Notes: generated from the sequence alone by a model not told the origin. A DNA stretch of 64,000 bases from Pisaster brevispinus (GCA_023634235.1 JAMKCF010000014.1:6039001-6103000); one strand, 5' to 3'; positions 12,901 through 22,083 are shown, counted from the first letter of the stretch. Translations and numbers: made by a program.

Positions 12901-15900
12901 CTTCATCTGCCCTCTTGTATTTTTGCACAACTTTCACCATTTTGAATTAAATACCCAGTTTGACGTGCATTTTCTTATACTAAACATTGTCCTGTACAAA
13001 TTGTAGCGTGTCATAGCCGAGCGGTTAAGAGCACCGGTCTCAATCCCTAATGTTTCTGATCAGCAGAGTGTGGGTTCAATTCCTGTTGTGACACTTGAGC
13101 AAGATACTTTTAGTATTGTCAAAATTGCTTCGTCCTTCGGATGGGACATAAAGCCGTAGGTCCTGTGTACTAAGGGGTCCTGTCAAAATTAATCCCGGAC
13201 AGACTGTCGGACAGACCGTCGGACAAGGTTCATCCCATGTCAAATTTTTGTTGGACGGGCCATCGGATGGGAGTTCCAATGAGATGATGTTTCACACGCT
13301 GAACAGTATCCTCCCGTCCGATGCACAGCACTGAGTGCTCTGCGGTTTCACTGGCTGATTAAATACTAAGTGTAAACAAACTTGCGGTTTGCGGTTTGGA
13401 GTGAGTCTGGTCTGACCGTTTGGAGGTCACTGTAGTGTGGTGGAGTTTTTAACCCATTGTTTTTTGCAATACACAAAATTACTAGCCAAGTTCCTGTAAA
13501 CCGTTGCTTGTTTTCCCTTCCTCCATTCTTAAATTTTTTAGGTTAACATTTAATAATTAAATAAATGGAATGTAAGCATCCAATGATCCTCTATGATACG
13601 ACCATTTTGTCTTTAGTACATACTCGGGTGAAACCGCAAAACCTGCCCTTGGGAGACCCACTGCTGGTTTTCCAGTAGATAGCGATCTAAAGACTCTGTA
13701 GTTTGTAAACAAACCATCTCTGGTGAAGGACAGTCACTGTGAACTCATCCCATGGCCCATCAGATGAAGTAATCACTACAACGGAATTCAACATGGGACA
13801 AGAAACCTGGTCCTGGACTGGCGCCGTCCAATGGCTGTCCGGGATTAGTTTTGACAAGGTCCCTAGGTTTGGTAATGCATGTAAAAGAGCCCAGAACAGA
13901 ATATGGAAGAGTAGGGGTTAGGTGTTTCTGGTTTGAGCACATATCTAGAACTCTTGTTTACATGTTCCCTCAGGCTTGCCAGCTACAGTGATTAAGTTCA
14001 ATTAAGAGGCGTCCTTGGTTTCGTTACCAAAAATATATTTTAATAATAGTATACCATATTGTTGCTTAGTTTTGTGAACTGATCACAGTAAATAAAATGT
14101 TTTTGTAATTTTTCATAATTTTGTAGGTGAAACCTTGTGGTTTAATTTTGGAAACACATGGCCCAATTTTGATCTTCATTCCGGAAGTTGAATGAAAAGT
14201 TTGAGCTTTACAACCAATATCAGGGAAAAATATGGTTAAAAATTTAAATATGGTTTTTGTGTATGGAATCACAAATAAGGTGCACTCTTGAGAAATGTAT
14301 TTTTGATGGCGTCATTATAAGTGGGAGCTCCCTCTTGCAACAGGGTTTTTAAAAAAGCTTTATTATTTTAATTTTGTTTATCACATTGGAATCAATTATT
14401 ATCTTGTAAAGCTCTTGTAAACAGGTGAGATTTGAGTGCGGAAGTCTTGAAGACAGTATTGAAGGTGACTGTCTGATGTTGTAAGGAAGACTGCTCCAGA
14501 TCCTGGGAGCCGCGACAGAAAAGGCACGGTCACCCCAACCGTGCTTGCTTCTAGGAAAGGATAATGCAGATCTGTCTGAACTGGAGCGCAAATTACGAGT
14601 TGTTTTTAAGCCTGTGACAAACAAACAAACCACAAGAAAACCCAATGTTTCCGACATTGCAATTAACCATTAACCTACAGACATTGGTACAAACAGAAAT
14701 TTCAATGAACCTTTTGAGTTTCCGAAGTCCTGCAAGGATCATTGCGTTAACTTTGACTAGGTCTATTTGTTGTAAAGTCACTAGTCCAATTTGCTAAACA
14801 AGCAGTGCATTGTGCATTCTAGATGCGGTTTCTTTCTCCTTAGACTGTTTCCAAACATTGGTAAGACTCGTCTGTGATAAGCAAGGTTTATCGGCTCCCC
14901 TATAAAGCACAACAAATCTGTTTGGCGACTCTTTATCTTTTAGTTTATCACTTTATAAAGGATTGTTGCTTTCAATTTACATAATTGTTTTTTTCTTTAA
15001 GATTTTTCCTTGAGAATCAACTAAATATCTGTCCTTTCATCTTTTCAATATTTAAATTAAATACTGCCAGACGCACGAACCACAGTTTGAAGTCTCAATA
15101 TGTAGAGAGCATTGGCAGCCTAACTTGGCTACAAGCCAATGCAACACGTTCACCTGCATGATCACCAAAAATATGGACAGTCAGTGCAGTGCACTGTGAG
15201 CATGAGTGGCTCACACGTGGTTTTATGTACAACATGTATAAGTACACATGTAATGTACATGTACACGAACAACTGTGTTGTTGCGTATGGTGGTTGCATG
15301 CTTCACACACACTGCTTCGTGCATGAAAATGTGTGGTATTGTAACTTCAGAATGGTTGTCAAGCCACTCATAAAGTGTCACTGTCAGGGATGCTTGCATG
15401 CAAAGGCAGGGGGATCGGACAGGAGACTTATCTGGAATATTATAATGTTGAAGAAGTTCCTTCAAGTATAGAGATGGAACAACAATTTACAGGCAGTAAA
15501 AATGGAACAAAAATTGTAGTGGTGGAATTCATTACGACAGCGGTGCATGATTTAAACATGGAGCTATAGATTTAAATTAAGAAATACATCGTTTTTGAAT
15601 TAGGTAATGTTTAGTAACTTTTGAAAAAGTCGTCTTAGTTTCTTAGTTTGTTTATAGAAACTGGATATATGAATACATAAACCTTTAAATGTACATTGTC
15701 ACATTCTAATCATGAAGGAATCAAAGATCACAGTTTTTTTATTTTACTTTTTCACGTGTGTGCAGAACTATTTACGAACGGCCGGTCAGGGCATGTTTTG
15801 TTAACAATGGTACTTCCGGGCTTCCACTCGGGTACCCGGGTACCCGACCGGTATTCACCTCGGGTACCCGGGTCTAAAAATACCCGTGGATGCACAGCCT

Positions 15901-18900
15901 AAGTTGTTTTATTGAATATCAGAATATCAGACACTGGTACAGGAGCAGCATGATCTTGTGTTGAATTCTTGCCGCAATTGGTAGCCAGTGCAAGTTCTTT
16001 AGGATAGGAGTTACGTGGTCAAATTTCCTTGCACAGAGCATTTCCCATGTCAAAACTGCTAGTGACAAACACATGTACTGTCTGTTTGGTTGCACCAGTG
16101 GTCAGGTACCTTCTGATCTTTGTGATGTTACTGAGATGGAAGGTTGCTCCCAGGCAGAATGAGAGTATGTGCTCCTCCATTGTCATTCGGTTGTCCAGTT
16201 GCACACCAAGATTTCGAACCCTGTGGGAAACATTGACTGACGTATCCCCAATTTTTACATTAGCTAGTTCAACTTTCCTCAGCTGATGGGCAGATCCAAA
16301 TAAGATTACCTCTGTCTTATCATCATTGAGCTTGAGAAAATTAGAGAGCATCCAATCCCTAACATCAGCCACACAGGCTTCAACACGTGCAATGGCAGAT
16401 CTTGTTTGCTCTTGACAAGGTTTAATGGCAACATAGATCTGCTGATCGTCAGCTTAGGAATGGAAGCTCAAGCCGTGGTTACCACTTATATCTGCGACCG
16501 GAGCTATGTTAATAGAAAAAAGACTTTTTAAAGATGAGGCTTCATGAATATGGACAGACTGAGTTCTGTCATGCAGATATGACACATGTATGAGGCAAAC
16601 CATGTTAATGCCTGTATGGCTGACTAAAGTCATGGGATAACCTTTGCAGAAGCATGCTGTAGTCTACGGTGTCAAAAGCAGCTATGAGGTCCAGCATGAC
16701 AAGGAGCTGTCAACAACCGATGACATTACCATCACATACCGCTCAGTCGCTTCTTTTCAAGTACTTGGGTGTGTCAATCAACCACAATCTTGATGTCAGC
16801 AAGGAGGCTCAAATGCAGCTAGGCATGAGCAGATCCACTCTTCGTCAGTTCAAATACGTATGCTCCCCTCTCGCCAGCCTTTAGGTAAAGATACAGCTCA
16901 CTCAAGTACTAATCATGTCAAGGGTACTGTATGGTGCCACCACCCTGTCGTTGAAGGCAGCTAGACAGCTTCGGCCAAACCATCTTGCGTCACCTGCCAA
17001 ACATCAAGTGGCAAGATCATGTGACAAATGAAAGACTGATGGAGATGGTACTTCAGCAGCAGTGCTGTGATTGAAAGAAAGACAGCTTGGTTGGGCCATG
17101 CGGTTCGCCAAGGCGGTATGGCAGCAGCCGTTGTGGATGGGATGCCAGAGGGATGCCGTTATTCTGAGGGCCAACCAAAGAAGCATTGGGTGGACAACAT
17201 TCAAGATTGGTCAGATTGTGATACCACCGAACTCAAAGCAGCAGCACTGAAAAGAGGGGCTGTGGTGGGAGCGGTACCAGTGATTCCAGTGAGGTACAAT
17301 TTGAGGAAACCACAGGAGGCAAATGCATATGTCTACTAGAGAGAGAGAAAGCCAGTACTTGCCTCATATTCTCTACATATTTTATCTTTTTGTTTCCAGA
17401 AACCCTATTAATACCTATGGCATTGGTTATTATGACATTTACTGTCACTGTATATCACTTCACAACATGGTCAAAGATCAAGAGAGTATCCTGCAGCAAC
17501 AATTTTGGACGCCCTTAAGTACGACTCTGGCATTAACTGCCGTGACCTGCCAGCAATCATGGAGCGAAGAGACCAGTGGAGAGACCAGAGTTTGCTCCAT
17601 TTGATGATGTACTTCTTGCCGTTTCTCGCGGGGGAGGGTGTTAACAAATCTTTACTGAGACTCTGCAAAGTACTATTTTTTCAAAACTTTTGATTTTATT
17701 TTTTTTAAATATCAATGTCACAATGAAACCCTGAGTAAACAAAGTAAATACAACAATTACACTTTCTCATAAAATGCGCCAGGATTGTTTGTCAAGAAAT
17801 TATTGAATGTCTTTACTATAAAAAAGGCCAAAATAAGCCAAGGTCGATTAATCAACCATGGTATGCTGGAATCTTAGGCTTACCTCCCATATGCTGAATA
17901 CAATAATAAAAAATGGTGGCAGCCCATTGATTTCTTGTAATCCTCGTTTGCTCGACAGAAGGACTGGAATCAGGGACTATACTGGAAAATGGGAGATTTA
18001 GACATGATTTCCAGTACCCTTTGTTCCTTTTTGTACAGGGGAAATGAAGAGTAGCACTGTAGGTGTCCAGAAGCGTAGTTGTACATCAAGCTATATGAAT
18101 GACCTTACTAAAAGATGACGTTCCTCAACTGTATTAAACGTATTAAATACTGATTGTGTCAAATTTCTTGGAGTGTTTGTTGATGATAAACTTTCTTGGA
18201 ATCAACATATTAATTACTTATGTAAACTGGTTGCAAGGAACATAGGAATTATCAATGAACTTAAATATTTGTTTCCATCCACAATACTCTATGAAATTTA
18301 TTCTGCGTTAATCCTGCCTTACATTTACTATGGAATTCTAGCATGGGGCAAATCAAGTGCCTGTCTACTGAAAAGAATTATGTTGCTGCAGAAAAGGGCT
18401 CTCAGAATTATTAATCGTACCAACTTTTGTGCTCATTCTGACCCATTATTTAAAAAACACAGTACTCTTAAAGTTTCCGATATTTATCTTCTTCAACTTG
18501 GAATATTTATGCATCAATTCAACTCTAATGTTTTACCTAATTCCTTTAAGAGTATGTTTACACTTAATTCTCAATTCCATTCTTATCAAACTAGACATAC
18601 AAAAGATTTTCATGTACCCCGTGTCTACTCATCTAAATCCATGAGTTGTGTTTATTTTCAAGGTCCAAAATACTGCAACTCCCTCAGCAATGAAATAAAA
18701 ACATGTAAGAGTCTTCAGTCGTTCAAGAAAAAACTTAAAAATGAACTTATTGGTAAATACTGAGTCCTCAATTCTTCAGTTTTCCTGGTATTGTCAGATA
18801 TAGACCCAATTTGTTACAATAATTATTACTATTGTCTTTTAACCAATTATTTATTTGAATGCCGCCGTGCGGTGAGCCTTTCCAGCTATCTGTTGTCCTG

Positions 18901-21900
18901 TTTAGTGTTTGTCTTGCGTCCCCATTGTGTGTTTACGTATTCATTGATGTTCCATTACACTAGTAATTCCTAACTCAGTACTTCCTTAACCCAGTTACAT
19001 AAATGTCAGGGGGTCTCCACCCAACAAGCTTGCTTTTAGGAGACTCCCACCATTTAATCATTACGTTGTATCTAAAGTACCGTATATGTATTTTTACGTA
19101 AGCAAACTGATTGAATGGAAATAAACTGAACTGAACTGAACTGAAACGTATTAAACATCTACCATTATTCAGTTTGGACAAGTTTTGCAGAAAAAGACGT
19201 TATCCGACGTCAAATTTTTAACATCTTTCCTCTTCCAGTTGTTAAAGTGGTAGTTTTATAAGAACAAAAACAGCTGTTATTTTGATTGAAGCGAAATCAA
19301 CATGACTATCTTTGAAGTACTGTGACCCTTTTTTTTTTTTGGTGTTTGATGCTTCTTTTGTTCTGGTTATTTTCCTCATGGGCAAAATAGGACCTCCTGA
19401 TCTTCCATGGTTGCTTCAGTGTGTGTATCCTTTTGTTTGATAAAGGGAGTTCCAGACCAAGTATGTCCACCTTTGTTCTAATGTTACCAACATACTTAAC
19501 CTTCTCAAAACTAGGTTGCTTCTTTATCTACCACAAGCTTAAAGAACTGGGTTCAGGTGTAGAAAAACCCACCTGTAGGGACATGTAGTTGACAGGACCA
19601 ATCACTGTTTTAGCACCCATTTAGCCATTTAGCCTACATCTCGGCATCAAGTCTTCAGTCCTGTGCAGGCTGGTCCAGCATGCATACAACATAAATGCGA
19701 CCAAACCTTCAGTCCTTCGTTGCAGTGTATCATCAAGGGAGCAGGCATCAAAGTTTATCACTCAATGCAATAAAATGTTACATAGGCAATGTTGGGATTC
19801 CTTATAACACACCATTTCTTTCTTTTTTCACAGATATAAAGGTGTGGGACATTATAGCAGAGCTGGTTAAACTGTGCACACTTCCCTCTCCTAGAAATCC
19901 ATTTGTCGTAGACATGGAGTATTTTGATGCTTTACCACTACAAGAGAGAATCATAGCATTGGGTGCAATGTCACACTTCATGCAAAATGTTCTAAATAAT
20001 GGACCAGACAAATCCTACAGTGGACTTGGTGAGTCTAATTCAACAACTCTATCATTTACACATTGTAATGAAAATCACTGTGTACTGGATGCTTCTAATG
20101 TATAACAAGATACAGGCTATTTTGTATTACTCTCCTGCAATGTTCGTTATCAAAAAATAAGTTATCACTGCATATTAAAACCTCAAGGATCAGTTTGTTC
20201 GAAACCAAATTGAGTTTTGTGTGCTTAAATTTGGCCTGATTGGAAGATTGTTCACATTGACAGATTGTTTATATTGAAAGATTGTTAGCATTGACAGATT
20301 GTTAGCATTGACAGATTGTTAGCATTGACAGATTGTTCGCATTGACAGATTGTTAGCATTGACAGATTGTTAGCATTGACAGATTGTTAGCATTGACAGA
20401 TTGTTAGCATCGACAGATTGTTAGCATCGACAGATTGTTAGCATCGACAGATTGTTAGCATCGACAGATTGTTAGCATCGACAGATTGTTAGCATCGACA
20501 GATTGTTAGCATCGACAGATTGTTAGCATCGACAGATTGTTAGCATCGAAAGATTGTTTGCATCGACAGATTGTTAGCATCGACAGATTGTTAGCATCGA
20601 CAGATTGTTAGCATCGACAGATTGTTAGCATCGACAGATTGTTAGCATTGACAGATTGTTAGCATTGACAGATTGTTAGCATTGACAGATTGTTAGCATT
20701 GACAGACTGTTAGCATTGACAGATTGTTAGCATTGACAGATTGTTAGCATCGACAGATTGTTAGCATTGACAGATTGTTAGCATTGACAGATTGTTAGCA
20801 TCGACAGATTGTTCACAATAACAGATTGTTAGCATTGACAGATTGTTAGCATTGACAGATTGTTCACATTGACAGATTGTTCACAATGACAGATTGTTAG
20901 CATTGACAGATTGTTAGCATCGACAGATTGTTCACATTGACAGATTGTTAGCATCGACAGATTGTTAGCATTGACAGATTGTTCACATTGACAGATTGTT
21001 CACATTGACAGATTGTTAGCATTGACAGATTGTTAGCATTGACAGATTGTTAGCATTGACAGATTGTTAGCATTGACAGATTGTTCACATTGACAGATTG
21101 TTCACATTGACAGATTGTTCTCAATGATTTATTGTACATGATGACAGATTGTTAGCATTGAGGGATTGTTCATTTTGAGAGATTTTTCACATTGACAGAT
21201 TGTTCACATTGACAGATTGTTCACATTGACAGATTGTTCACAATGACAGATTGTTCACATTGACAGATTGTTCACAATGACAGATTGTTCACAATGACAG
21301 ATTGTTCACAATGACAGATTGCTCACAATGACAGATTGTTCACATTGACAGATTGTTCACAATGACAGATTGTTCACATTGACAGATTGTTCACCTTGAC
21401 AGATTGTTCACATTGACAGAATACTCACATTGACAGATTGTTCACATTGACAGATTGTTCACATTGACAGATTGTTCACATTGACAGATTGTTCACAATG
21501 ATAGATTGTTCACATTGACAGATTGTTCACATTGACAGATTGTTCACATTGACAGAATACTCACATTGACAGATTGTTCACATTGACAGATTGTTCACAT
21601 TGACAGATTGTTCACATTGACAGATTGTTCACATTGACAGATTGTTCACATTGACAGATTGTTTGCACTGACAGATTGCTCACAAGGACAGATTGTTCAC
21701 AAGGACTGATTGTTCACAATAACAGATTTTTCATCAGATTTGTTAGCGGTAATTAGATGGCTGTGGTTATTATTTATTTGCTAGTAGAGTTACAAAAATT
21801 ACAGTGAATTGTAGAATTTTAGTTGATTAAGTTGTTTACAGGTTAGTGCCATTTTCAGATAGATTTACCAATTGTATACTTCCATCTTATGCTTTGGTCT

Positions 21901-22083
21901 TTATTTGCTGAATTTCTTGCTTACAGAACTTTGTATTTATGAAACCTGCTAATGCACAAAAATATGACATTGATGGTCTGTTTTATTATTATTTTTTATT
22001 TTTTTTTTTGTGCTACAGTGTCTGATGACCTCAGAGAAATTACCAAGCGCCATTTCACAGATTTGCAAATGTTTCTGCAATGA
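909..22083 (+). CDS. Spliced host gene, 5'-partial, product unidentified (possibly REC114-like)
   Basis: Five exons at 909-980, 3960-4048, 6138-6173, 6520-6592 and 9668-9814 are each bounded by AG and GT, stay open, and have matching phases (0, 0, 2, 2, 0). Exons 19834-20028 and 22019-22083 also join in phase and end at TGA. The 9814 to 19834 step needs one more exon of 3n+1 bases; candidates are at 10221 and 10461. The visible protein has a short beta-strand and helix-like start, a Ser/Thr/Gln-rich and probably disordered middle, and a helical C-terminal part with VWDIIAELVKLC and FVVDMEYFDAL. A strand-helix start, a loose linker and a C-terminal LC...FV..ME pattern recall the meiotic double-strand-break factor REC114. 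That match rests on general family memory and is weak. Introns are full of mobile DNA. A possible AATAAA lies at 22446. Confidence 0.6.
1430..1562 (+). repeat. SINE-like dispersed repeat, copy 1
   Basis: The block from TTGGCCATAAGCC through TGCTGAATTTAATCAATCAA recurs in weaker form at 17820-17915 and 28425-28512. Shared parts are GGCCATAAGCC, TGCTGGAATCTT and the end word GCTGAATACAAT. Tails are simple AAT or AATC repeats, which suggests a retroposed short element. Confidence 0.6.
1563..2740 (-). pseudogene. Decayed CR1/L2-like LINE reverse transcriptase
   Basis: On the minus strand, 2723-2493 encodes an RT palm portion (STFDTLDHSVLLQRF, then WFTSYLHDRS). 2533-2342 has the GIPQGTVLG motif, but the catalytic YADD position reads IAHD. 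2291-1742 holds the thumb and C-terminal part (KLNAAKVILFGSAQQLRKIE, then LQKIQNWAACLV). The pieces lie in different frames with stops, so it is dead. The same family recurs at 15905-16730. Confidence 0.8.
2741..3959. other. Intron sequence, nothing recognised
   Basis: This lies between the LINE relic and the exon at 3960. A more GC-rich patch at 3060-3215 opens a short frame with no recognised family, and the rest is AT-rich. Confidence 0.4.
3960..4048 (+). CDS. Exon of the 909-22083 gene
   Basis: An 89-nt exon after a TTATTAACAG acceptor and before a GTAAGT donor. It enters in phase 0 and leaves two bases (CA), completed by the first A of the exon at 6138. The peptide is rich in Ser, Phe and Lys. 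A short inverted-repeat element begins about 24 bases after the donor. Confidence 0.6.
4072..4307. mobile_element. Short inverted-repeat element (MITE)
   Basis: The ends read GGGCTCATTCTCATGG and, on the other strand, GGGCCCAATGTCATGG. Between them are internal words such as AATTCTCTGC and GTAAGCA. At 236 bp with no coding capacity it fits a non-autonomous DNA transposon. No convincing target duplication was found. Confidence 0.6.
4540..4800 (-). repeat. Dispersed repeat, inverted partner of 38095-38310
   Basis: Read on the minus strand, this block shares long similarity with 38095-38310. Shared parts are ACAGGTGTCCA, TGCACTG...AGTGCTG, TCGGACTATGGAGG-type sequence and AAATCAACAACCCA. The type of element is unknown. 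Confidence 0.6.
4801..6137. other. Intron sequence, nothing recognised
   Basis: AT-rich non-coding sequence. The short open frame at 5529-5738 on the minus strand resembles no known family. Confidence 0.4.
6138..6173 (+). CDS. Exon of the 909-22083 gene (36-nt micro-exon)
   Basis: Strong acceptor (TTTTTATTTCAG) and donor (GTAAGT). The first base completes a Gln codon from the previous exon. The peptide reads QELMLSQNTQQ and leaves two bases (AG), completed by A at 6520. The one alternative open frame does not match its neighbours in phase. Confidence 0.6.
6328..6345. repeat. Poly-C tract
   Basis: A run of C shortly after the 36-nt exon. Similar runs occur at 42977-42992 and near 52190. Confidence 0.9.
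6520..6592 (+). CDS. Exon of the 909-22083 gene
   Basis: The acceptor is AACTTGTAG and the donor GTAAGC. The exon is 73 nt and open only in the frame set by the previous exon. It encodes a Pro/Ser-rich acidic stretch that includes LPPASPSDNETVPE and leaves in phase 0. Confidence 0.6.
6593..7545. other. Intron sequence, nothing recognised
   Basis: AT-rich intron between the exon at 6520 and the tandem duplication at 7546. No repeat or coding signal was seen. Confidence 0.4.
7546..7641. repeat. 48-bp tandem duplication
   Basis: Two adjacent 48-bp copies beginning CTCTGCTAGTCTG and containing GACACTGACAGTGACTACAC, differing at only a few bases. They lie just before the 15-bp minisatellite. Confidence 0.9.
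7668..8045. repeat. 15-bp GC-rich minisatellite
   Basis: About 25 copies of GGGGTCCGAGTCCTT with single-base variants, ending in a run of shorter GAGTCC units. Because the unit is a multiple of three, several frames on both strands stay open, producing repetitive peptides (GVRVL, DPKDS, WGPSP). No splice signals tie them to the host gene, and they are not taken as coding. Confidence 0.95.
8835..9010. repeat. Degenerate GACTC/GAGTC-rich block
   Basis: Irregular reiteration of GACTC, GAGTC and GACTCTGGTGA words, probably an old and diverged relative of the 15-bp minisatellite about 800 bp upstream. Confidence 0.6.
9668..9814 (+). CDS. Exon of the 909-22083 gene
   Basis: The acceptor is CTGATAGCAG and the donor GTATGT. 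The exon is 147 nt (49 codons), phase 0 in and out. It encodes a hydrophobic start (VILVTPAHMFGFEV) followed by a Ser/Gln-rich tail ending in three Lys, and has no stop in the expected frame. Confidence 0.6.
10221..10278 (+). CDS. Candidate exon bridging 9814 and 19834
   Basis: The acceptor CCTTCACAG is good. From it the phase-0 frame reads DIHVVQEIDSEASLEG and stays open to a stop near 10320. A weak donor (GTGAAC) after 10278 would give 58 nt (3n+1), the length class needed to enter 19834 in frame. The donor is poor, so this competes with 10461-10482. Confidence 0.3.
10461..10482 (+). CDS. Alternative candidate micro-exon
   Basis: A CGCTGCAG acceptor and a strong GTAAGG donor bound 22 nt (3n+1), encoding TRLKATL in phase 0. 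It would also restore frame into 19834, but the pyrimidine tract is weak. Confidence 0.25.
10483..11469. other. Intron sequence, nothing recognised
   Basis: Short overlapping open frames at 10702-10974 have no family resemblance. No other structure was seen. Confidence 0.4.
11450..12130 (-). pseudogene. Tyrosine recombinase relic (Crypton or DIRS-type)
   Basis: Minus-strand frames 12098-11832 and 11814-11536 together carry the core of a phage-integrase-like tyrosine recombinase: an Arg in LFRHDE, the HxxR box in YGLHSMRSGGASHFANKG, and the catalytic Tyr in GRWKAHYVK. The last is in a different frame, so a one-base frameshift near 11570 breaks the gene; a second break lies near 11820-11830. 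Such recombinases occur in Cryptons and in DIRS/Ngaro retrotransposons. No RT lies nearby, so the class cannot be settled. It sits in a host intron on the opposite strand. Confidence 0.75.
12131..13007. other. Intron sequence, nothing recognised
   Basis: No recognised gene. Short open frames at 12583-12804 and 12776-13006 are low-complexity hydrophobic and look like chance. Confidence 0.4.
13008..13945 (+). repeat. tRNA-derived SINE interrupted by a DNA element
   Basis: It begins with a tRNA-like head of about 85 bases: ends GTGTCA and TGACAC pair, an A-box-like TAGCCGAGCGG, and a B-box-like GGTTCAATTCC. The body matches, on the other strand, the SINE at 46888-47303 through TTCGTCCTTCGGATGGGAC. 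The match stops at 13173 and resumes at 13864 (GTAAAAGAGCCCAG), so 690 bp were inserted into it. The 3' end is lost or diverged after about 13945. It is not a functional tRNA gene. Confidence 0.85.
13174..13863. mobile_element. 690-bp TIR element inside the SINE (Harbinger-like?)
   Basis: The ends read GGGGTCCTGTCAAAATTAAT and, on the opposite strand, GGGACCTTGTCAAAACTAAT. Both are followed by CCCGGACAG and related GGAC words. It is flanked by TAA on the left and TAG on the right, compatible with a 3-bp TNA target site as in PIF/Harbinger, but with one mismatch. There is no coding capacity, so it is non-autonomous. Confidence 0.75.
13946..14339. other. Intron sequence, nothing recognised
   Basis: AT-rich stretch between the SINE remnant and a LINE tail. 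The minus-strand open frame at 14066-14272 looks like chance. Confidence 0.4.
14340..14640 (-). pseudogene. LINE 3' end (CR1-like C-terminus)
   Basis: The minus strand encodes the characteristic end of CR1/L2-like polyproteins: GWGDRAFSVAAPRIWSSLP followed by NIRQSPS. Only about 90 codons remain; the reverse transcriptase core is absent. It abuts the left end of the duplicated element at 14645. Confidence 0.8.
14645..15900. mobile_element. Duplicated element, copy 1 (partner 61932-63534)
   Basis: About 1.25 kb is closely repeated in direct orientation 47 kb away. Open frames such as 15095-15310 recur almost unchanged at 62782-62997, but this reflects sequence identity, not evident coding. 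The right end is a cluster of GGTACCC palindromes (15828-15890). The left end is cut where a LINE tail begins. It keeps CTGTG at 14872-14876 as an empty site for the insertion found in copy 2. Confidence 0.85.
15905..16730 (-). pseudogene. Decayed CR1/L2-like LINE, second copy
   Basis: Minus-strand frame 16372-16019 has DWMLSNFLKLNDDKTEVILF, a typical LINE RT connection region, then KIGDTSVNVSHRVRNLGVQL. Farther upstream, stop-ridden RT sequence runs to about 16730 (VDYSMLLQRLSHD). The 3' flank at 15970-16020 matches the relic near 1850, so the two are the same family. Confidence 0.8.
16715..17340 (+). pseudogene. C-terminal part of a different non-LTR RT
   Basis: Plus-strand frames carry VLGVSINHNLDVSKEAQMQ, then LIMSRVLYGATTLSLKAA, then KERQLGWAMRF and a C-terminal EG-Q...WIDNI-like part. 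This matches the thumb and C-terminal part of a non-LTR polyprotein distinct from the CR1-like copies. Multiple frame changes make it non-functional. 17460-17690 (ALKYDSGINCRDLPAIMERR) may be a further piece. The clade is not assigned. Confidence 0.6.
17820..17915 (+). repeat. SINE-like dispersed repeat, copy 2
   Basis: AAAGGCCAAAATAAGCC, then CCATGGTATGCTGGAATCTT and GCTGAATACAATAATAA match the copies at 1430 and 28425. Confidence 0.6.
18148..19143 (+). mobile_element. 5'-truncated LINE with 12-bp target duplication
   Basis: AAACGTATTAAA occurs at 18136-18147 and again at 19144-19155, bounding a 996-bp insertion. The insert begins inside the RT domain (DCVKFLGVFVDDKLSW) and stays open to the stop near 18763, about 200 codons of thumb and C-terminal sequence. 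A 3' UTR follows and ends in tandem CTGAA units. Truncation, an intact frame, a short-repeat tail and a perfect duplication indicate a recent target-primed insertion of a CR1/L2-clade element. Confidence 0.9.
19156..19833. other. Intron sequence, nothing recognised
   Basis: Sequence between the LINE insertion and the host exon. The frame opening at 19695 runs into the exon but lacks an acceptor before 19834. Confidence 0.4.
19834..20028 (+). CDS. Exon of the 909-22083 gene (penultimate)
   Basis: Very good acceptor (TTTCTTTCTTTTTTCACAG) and donor (GTGAGT). The exon is 195 nt, entered in phase 1, because both other phases hit stops within 36 bases or so. It encodes helical sequence: VWDIIAELVKLCTLPSPRNP, then FVVDMEYFDALPLQERIIAL. 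It leaves one base, completed by TG at 22019. The intron that follows carries the 17-bp minisatellite. Confidence 0.65.
20255..21735. repeat. 17-bp minisatellite, about 85 copies, with variant zones
   Basis: The unit is GACAGATTGTTAGCATT. The left zone has TTAGCATTG; 20409-20640 is a uniform block of TTAGCATCG; the next zone mixes both with TTCACATTG; the right half is mostly TTCACATTG or TTCACAATG. GACAGAATAC at 21415 and 21551 are 136 bp apart (eight units), a higher-order duplication. It lies inside the last intron of the host gene. Confidence 0.97.
22019..22083 (+). CDS. Terminal exon of the 909-22083 gene
   Basis: A long T-rich tract and TGCTACAG acceptor precede 65 nt that continue in frame with VSDDLREITKRHFTDLQMF and end at TGA 22081-22083. 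The sequence after it is AT-rich and non-coding, as expected of a 3' UTR, with AATAAA at 22446-22451. Confidence 0.6.

Noticed and set aside
13008..13092. A tRNA gene with a Leu/Ser-like start
   Set aside because: A-box, B-box and acceptor ends are visible, but it is the head of a dispersed SINE with a second copy at 46.9 kb and an irregular stem set.
15095..15471. Overlapping 70-110-codon frames repeated at 62782-63158
   Set aside because: Similarity is explained by duplication of the whole DNA element; frames on both strands are conserved equally.
20255..21735. CRISPR-like array
   Set aside because: There is no spacer: 17-bp units abut directly, in a eukaryotic intron, with graded variants.
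909..22083. Naming the large host gene REC114
   Set aside because: Only two short patterns fit and the C-terminal tail does not; without a profile search the name would be a guess.
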